From Fimbriimonadaceae bacterium (lineage in GTDB: Bacteria > Armatimonadota > Fimbriimonadia > Fimbriimonadales > Fimbriimonadaceae), in assembly GCA_020850835.1 (NCBI GenBank), contig JADZDX010000033.1:1-64000 (forward strand): a DNA stretch of 64,000 nt. Reading direction: 5' to 3'. This document shows, one piece after another, positions 59,315-64,000 of this stretch. The translations under genes and the position numbers were made by a program. Under the pieces are notes generated by a model. That model did not search any database. It was not told the DNA's origin and saw only the letters and a list, made by a program, of their open reading frames with translations. Each line of letters starts with the position of its first letter. Position 1 is the stretch's first letter.

Positions 59315-61362
59315 GCCTGCCTAAGCGCATGGCCACTGATCAAACCAGTGACCGGTACGTCAACCGAGAGTTCAGTTGGATTCAGTTCAACCGCCGAGTC
59401 TTGGCGGAAGCCGCAAACACGAAGAATCCCCTTCTGGAACGGCTCAAATTCCTCGCCATCTTTGAGTCGAACTTGGACGAGTTCTACATGGTCAGGGTCT
59501 CTGGCCTGATTGAACAATACGAGGGCGGCGTCATCACCCTCACCCCCGACGGCCTCACTCCCGGCGAGCAACTCACCATGATCGCCGAAGCCGTGCGTCC
59601 CCTCCGAAGGGAAGCCGCTGACCTGTGGAACCACACCTTACGCCCTGAGCTAGAAAGAGCCGGCATCGAGCTAAAGAGTTGGCGTGAACTTTCTGACCGT
59701 CAGCAAACGGACATGGCGGAATACTTCCGCACGGACATCTTCCCGGTCAGCACCCCTATCTTGGTGTATCCCGTCCAGGGCGTTCCATTCATTTCAAACC
59801 TTTCGCTCAATCTCGCCGTGCTCCTCAAGGACGGAACCGAAGGCATCAAGCTCGCCCGGGTGAAGGTGCCAACAGGAACTCCCCGCGCGATCCGCTTGAA
59901 TCCCAAGGGACACCAATATCTCCTCCTGGAGGACTTGATCCAAGCCAACCTTCAGGCTTTCTTTCCGGGTGTCGAGATCGTGGGATCCTATCGCTTCCGG
60001 GTCATCCGAGATGCCGACTTTGAGATCAAGGAGTTAGAGGCGTCCGATCTGCGGAGCGCGATTGAGCAGTCGCTCTTTGAACGACGCATGGGGGCTCCCG
60101 TCATGATGGAGGTAGAAAGAGGCACACCTACCGAGATCCTTGAGATTCTTAAGAAACTTCTGAGCCTTGATCAAAGCGACGTATTTGAAGTGGATGGCTT
60201 GCTCGGGATGGATGTTCTACATCAATTCGCCCGGATTGACAAACCAGCCCTGCGTTACCCCGCCCACACTCCTTTCAACGCAGAAGTCCTCAGCCACAGC
60301 ACTTCCCTTTTCGAGGCAATCAGGGAGCGAGACATTTTGGTTCACCTCCCGTTTGATAGCTTTCACAGCATCGAAACCTTTGTTTCATCTGCGGCCACCG
60401 ATCCCGCTGTAGTCGGTATCAAGCAGACCCTGTATCGTGTAGGTGCTCAATCACCGATTATTGAATCCCTTTTGGCCGCCGCGGAAGCGGGCAAGCAGGT
60501 GGCTGTTCTTGTCGAACTCAAAGCCCGCTTTGATGAAATCAATAATCTCGCCTGGGCCCGCGAATTGGAGCGCAAGGGCGTGCACGTCAGTTACGGCTTT
60601 CCCGATATGAAGGTGCATTGTAAGCTCTGCTCCGTCGTCCGCCGAGAATCCGGCAAGCTACGGACCTACGCTCACATTAGTACCGGTAACTACAACCCGG
60701 CCACGGCTCGCTCCTACACAGACCTTGGCCTCCTTACCGCCGACACAGAAATCACTCAGGATGTCAACGAAGTCTTCAACTACCTGACGGGGTTCTCGCG
60801 CCAAACCGAGTACCGCAAGCTCCTAGTGGCGCCGCATTCCCTTCGTGACCAGATCATTGAGCGAATAGAGCGTGAGGTGACTTTCCAAGAACAAGGTCGA
60901 ATCATTATCAAACTCAACGCCCTCGTTGACCCCGAATCAATTGATGCGTTGTACGCGGCTTCGCAAGCCGGAGTCGAGATTGACTTGATCGTAAGAGGTG
61001 CGTGCTGCTTACGCCCCGGGGTTCCCGGCATGAGCGAGCGTATCCGTGTCAAGAGCATTGTTGGCCGCTTCCTTGAACATTCGCGTATCTACTACTTTGG
61101 CAATGGCGGCAAGCCGGAGGCCTTTATCGGCTCAAGTGATCTGATGCGGCGGAATTTGGACCGTCGCATCGAAGTTCTCGTGCCCATCAAGAGCCCTGCC
61201 CTCGTTGCAATGCTCCACGACCGTCTCCTGGAGACCTACATGCGCGACAACACAAACTCGTGGCTAGAGCTATCAGATGGTGAGTATGAGCGAGTGCCCG
61301 ACGCAGGATTCTCCGCCCAAGAAGCGCTGATGAAGATCCCCTTTACCGAACTACAATTTTAG
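59311..61362 (+). CDS. ppk1: Polyphosphate kinase 1
   Basis: YVNREFSWIQFNRRVLAEA, KQTLYRVG, YAHISTGNYNPATARSYTDLGLLT. Confidence 0.96.
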   Translation: MSLPKRMATDQTSDRYVNREFSWIQFNRRVLAEAANTKNPLLERLKFLAIFESNLDEFYMVRVSGLIEQYEGGVITLTPDGLTPGEQLTMIAEAVRPLRREAADLWNHTLRPELERAGIELKSWRELSDRQQTDMAEYFRTDIFPVSTPILVYPVQGVPFISNLSLNLAVLLKDGTEGIKLARVKVPTGTPRAIRLNPKGHQYLLLEDLIQANLQAFFPGVEIVGSYRFRVIRDADFEIKELEASDLRSAIEQSLFERRMGAPVMMEVERGTPTEILEILKKLLSLDQSDVFEVDGLLGMDVLHQFARIDKPALRYPAHTPFNAEVLSHSTSLFEAIRERDILVHLPFDSFHSIETFVSSAATDPAVVGIKQTLYRVGAQSPIIESLLAAAEAGKQVAVLVELKARFDEINNLAWARELERKGVHVSYGFPDMKVHCKLCSVVRRESGKLRTYAHISTGNYNPATARSYTDLGLLTADTEITQDVNEVFNYLTGFSRQTEYRKLLVAPHSLRDQIIERIEREVTFQEQGRIIIKLNALVDPESIDALYAASQAGVEIDLIVRGACCLRPGVPGMSERIRVKSIVGRFLEHSRIYYFGNGGKPEAFIGSSDLMRRNLDRRIEVLVPIKSPALVAMLHDRLLETYMRDNTNSWLELSDGEYERVPDAGFSAQEALMKIPFTELQF

Positions 61363-61368
61363 GCTAGG

Positions 61369-62706
61369 TCACGCTTGGATAGCCGCTCGACCTGCGGCGG
61401 CGAGACAGGTGGCCAACCGATCAATTTGGGACTTCGTTCTTACTTCGGTTACCGCGATCAAGAGACAATTCTTTAACTCGTGAGCCACCTCACCCAGCGG
61501 TAACCCGGCCATGATTCCTTCTTGAAGCAAAGCATCCCGGACTTCATCCGCATCACGCCCCAAGTCCACCACAAATTCGCCAAACACCCGCCCTGAAAAC
61601 TTCAGCTTGAATCCCGACTCCGTTATTCGCTGGATGGCGTATTGCGTGTTGCGCACGGTCGTCTCCGCTACTGACTGCAAGCCGGTTTTCCCCATCGCGG
61701 ACAGGTAAACCGTTGCCGCCAAGGCCATGAGCGCTTGATTTGTGCAGATATTCGAGGTCGCCTTTTCGCGTCGAATGTCCTGCTCTCTGGTACGGAGGGT
61801 CATCGTGAAGCCGGGCCGACCTTGGTGGTCCACCGTTCGCCCTACGATACGGCCCGGAATCCTCCTGACATACTCTGCCTTCGTGGCGAAAAGCCCAAGC
61901 ATCGGCCCCCCGAAGCCCATGGCAATCCCAAGAGGCTGCCCTTCACCCACAACGATGTCCGCTCCAAACTCTCCGGGCGGGGTGAGCAATGCGCACGCGA
62001 ATGGGTCGGACACCACGACCAGTTCCACGCCCCCCGTGGCGGCACTTCGAGCCGCAGCTAAATCTTCAATCACGCCGTAAAAATTGGGATATTGGACGAT
62101 GAGACACGCCGCATCGGAGGCATCCGGCCACTGAGTTGCGCCATCCGCCGTGGGTGCCTCCACGACCTCGAAACTACTGGCCCAACAATACGATCGCAAA
62201 ACTTCACGATAGTGAGGATGCACCGCGCTACTCACGATGACCTTGGACCGCCCTGTCATGTGGCACGACATTAAAGCGGCCTCCGCCATGGCCGTGGCAC
62301 CGTCATACATGCTCGCATTCGCTAGGTCCATGCCGTACAGCTCGGCGACCATGCTCTGAAACTCGTAGATCGTCTGGAGATAACCCTGACTCATCTCCGG
62401 TTGATAGGGCGTGTAGGCGGTCAGGAACTCCCCACGACTGATCACCGCGCCTACGCTGGCGGGAATATAGCGATCATAAAGCCCGGCACCCAAGAACCAA
62501 TCGAGCTTTGTGCTATCCAGATTTTTCCCGGCAAGGCCCGCCATGTAGCGACCTAAGGAATACTCGTCCATGCCGTCCGGCACGTTCAAAGGTTCCTTCA
62601 GCTTCAAACCGTCGGGAATTTCTACGAAGAGCTCATCAATGCTACTCACCCCGATCGTGGCGAGCATTTGCTTAATGTCTTCGTCGGTGTGAGGGATGTA
62701 AGGCAA
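61369..62706 (-). CDS. gcvPA: Glycine dehydrogenase (aminomethyl-transferring) subunit 1
   Basis: MPYIPHTDEDIKQMLATIG, TAYTPYQPEMSQGYLQTIYEFQSMVAELYGMDLANASMYDG. Confidence 0.96.
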   Translation of the reverse strand: MPYIPHTDEDIKQMLATIGVSSIDELFVEIPDGLKLKEPLNVPDGMDEYSLGRYMAGLAGKNLDSTKLDWFLGAGLYDRYIPASVGAVISRGEFLTAYTPYQPEMSQGYLQTIYEFQSMVAELYGMDLANASMYDGATAMAEAALMSCHMTGRSKVIVSSAVHPHYREVLRSYCWASSFEVVEAPTADGATQWPDASDAACLIVQYPNFYGVIEDLAAARSAATGGVELVVVSDPFACALLTPPGEFGADIVVGEGQPLGIAMGFGGPMLGLFATKAEYVRRIPGRIVGRTVDHQGRPGFTMTLRTREQDIRREKATSNICTNQALMALAATVYLSAMGKTGLQSVAETTVRNTQYAIQRITESGFKLKFSGRVFGEFVVDLGRDADEVRDALLQEGIMAGLPLGEVAHELKNCLLIAVTEVRTKSQIDRLATCLAAAGRAAIQA

Positions 62707-62707
62707 C

Positions 62708-63085
62708 TTAGTGGCTGGTCTCCTGCTCGTACGAAGCAGCGTCCATTAGGTCCCCAGACAGCGATCCCGAAACTTTCAACTTGAGCAACCATCCATCGCC
62801 GTACGGGTCGGAGTTCACGGTCTCCGGTGCGATCTTAGTCATTGGATTCGTCTCCACCACTTCGCCCGATACCGGGGCATATACATCGCTGACGGTCTTT
62901 ACGCTCTCAATGGAGCCGAGGATCTCACCCGATTGAAGGGCTCGTCCCACCTCGGGAAGGTCAATAAAGACAATGTCACCTAGTTCGCTCTGAGCGTGAT
63001 CAGAAATGCCAATGGTAGCGATATCGCCATCCATCTTTACCCACTCATGGGATTTCGAATATAAGAGGTCAACCGGAACGTTCAC
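62708..63085 (-). CDS. gcvH: Glycine cleavage system H protein
   Basis: YSKSHEWVKMDGDIATIGISDHAQSELGDIVFIDLPEVG, lipoyl-lysine ESVKTVSDVYAPVSGEV. Confidence 0.96.
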   Translation of the reverse strand: MNVPVDLLYSKSHEWVKMDGDIATIGISDHAQSELGDIVFIDLPEVGRALQSGEILGSIESVKTVSDVYAPVSGEVVETNPMTKIAPETVNSDPYGDGWLLKLKVSGSLSGDLMDAASYEQETSH

Positions 63086-63121
63086 TGCGCGAAAGAGTGT
63101 ACCTTTGCTACAATCCCGCCC

Positions 63122-63862
63122 ATGGATTTCTCATGGGTAAATGACGGGAATGCCTGGGCCGGCCTAGTTGCGCTGCTCCTCCTTGAAGTTGTCCTCGGCA
63201 TAGACAACATCGTCTTCTTGTCCATCCTGACCGGGCGCCTGCCCGAAGCAGATCGCCCTCGGGCGCGCTTCACGGGGTTGGGGTTGGCCTTTGTCATGCG
63301 CCTTGCATTGTTGTTCAGCATCGCATGGATCATGGGGCTCAAGGAGACTGTTCTACCCATCGGAGACTTCATCAAGCTGAGTTGGAAGGATATCATCCTC
63401 ATCGCAGGCGGCCTGTTCCTGATCTACAAGGCCGTTCACGAGATCCATAACAAGCTTGAGGGCGTAGAACATGAAGCGCAGCCGGCCGCCAAATCTCACT
63501 TCGCCGGAGTAATCGCGCAGATTGTCGTTATTGACCTAGTCTTCAGCCTGGACAGCGTGATCACAGCGGTCGGGATGGTCAAGCATCTTTCCATCATGAT
63601 CATCTCGGTGATCGCGGCCATCGCCTTCATGCTGGCCTTTGCCGGCAAGGTCAGTGATTTTATCGAAAAGCATCCCACCGTCAAGATGCTAGCCCTCGCG
63701 TTCTTGGTCCTGATCGGCGTTAATCTTCTCGCCGAGGGATTCCATCAGCACATCGAGAAGGGCTTCACCTACTTCGCGATGGCGTTCAGCATCGGAGTCG
63801 AGATGCTGAACTTGAAGATGAATGCCGGCAAGGCGATCAAGCTACATAGCGGCGAGCCCTAA
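63122..63862 (+). CDS. TerC family integral membrane protein
   Basis: LLLEVVLGIDNIVFLSIL, IVVIDLVFSLDSVITAVGM motifs. Confidence 0.94.
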   Translation: MDFSWVNDGNAWAGLVALLLLEVVLGIDNIVFLSILTGRLPEADRPRARFTGLGLAFVMRLALLFSIAWIMGLKETVLPIGDFIKLSWKDIILIAGGLFLIYKAVHEIHNKLEGVEHEAQPAAKSHFAGVIAQIVVIDLVFSLDSVITAVGMVKHLSIMIISVIAAIAFMLAFAGKVSDFIEKHPTVKMLALAFLVLIGVNLLAEGFHQHIEKGFTYFAMAFSIGVEMLNLKMNAGKAIKLHSGEP

Positions 63863-63863
63863 A

Positions 63864-63900
63864 TTGTTGAGGCAGGCGGAACATCCGCCTGCCTCAACAA
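63864..63900 (+). terminator. Hairpin terminator downstream of terC
   Basis: Perfect 16 bp inverted repeat TTGTTGAGGCAGGCGG-AACAT-CCGCCTGCCTCAACAA directly after the stop. Confidence 0.8.
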
Positions 63901-64000
63901 ATGGGTCTTGATGGCCTATTTTCCGTTTGGCAAGCTAGGGTCGCCGCCTGCGGCGTTTGGCGATGGCGGATTCAGGGGTAATCCCGTCTCGTGATTGATC

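Noticed and set aside
63930-64000. GC-rich palindromic stretch (CGCCGCCTGCGGCG) near the window end
   Set aside because: Too short and truncated by the window edge to call a repeat or RNA.

Overview
This looks like an ordinary, gene-dense bacterial chromosome segment with about 65 plausible genes. The mix of PEP-CTERM proteins, dockerin-like tails and a BTAD regulator suggests Armatimonadota/Fimbriimonadia, but that is inference and I made no database search. Recognisable housekeeping genes include trpS, hppA, folC, glyQ, mutM, holA, a hutH-U-G-I operon, tatA-like, xth-like, kynU/TDO, msrA, ppx/ppk, gcvH/gcvPA and terC. Two tRNAs are present: CAT and Pro-TGG. I saw no CRISPR array, prophage, restriction system or toxin-antitoxin locus. 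The items most worth a second look are: (1) four unrelated secreted proteins that share a C-terminal module, a ~90 aa beta-rich segment plus a double dockerin-like SGEVDAADID tail, alongside three PEP-CTERM proteins; (2) a membrane pyrophosphatase with a ~370 aa insertion in one predicted extracytoplasmic loop; (3) a compact RAYT transposase flanked by oppositely oriented double-hairpin REP units wedged between the glyQ start codon and the mutM stop codon; (4) a new-looking ~140 aa repeat shared by two of the secreted proteins; (5) a ROK kinase lacking the usual cysteine zinc motif. Functional calls rest on motif recognition from the translated ORFs.
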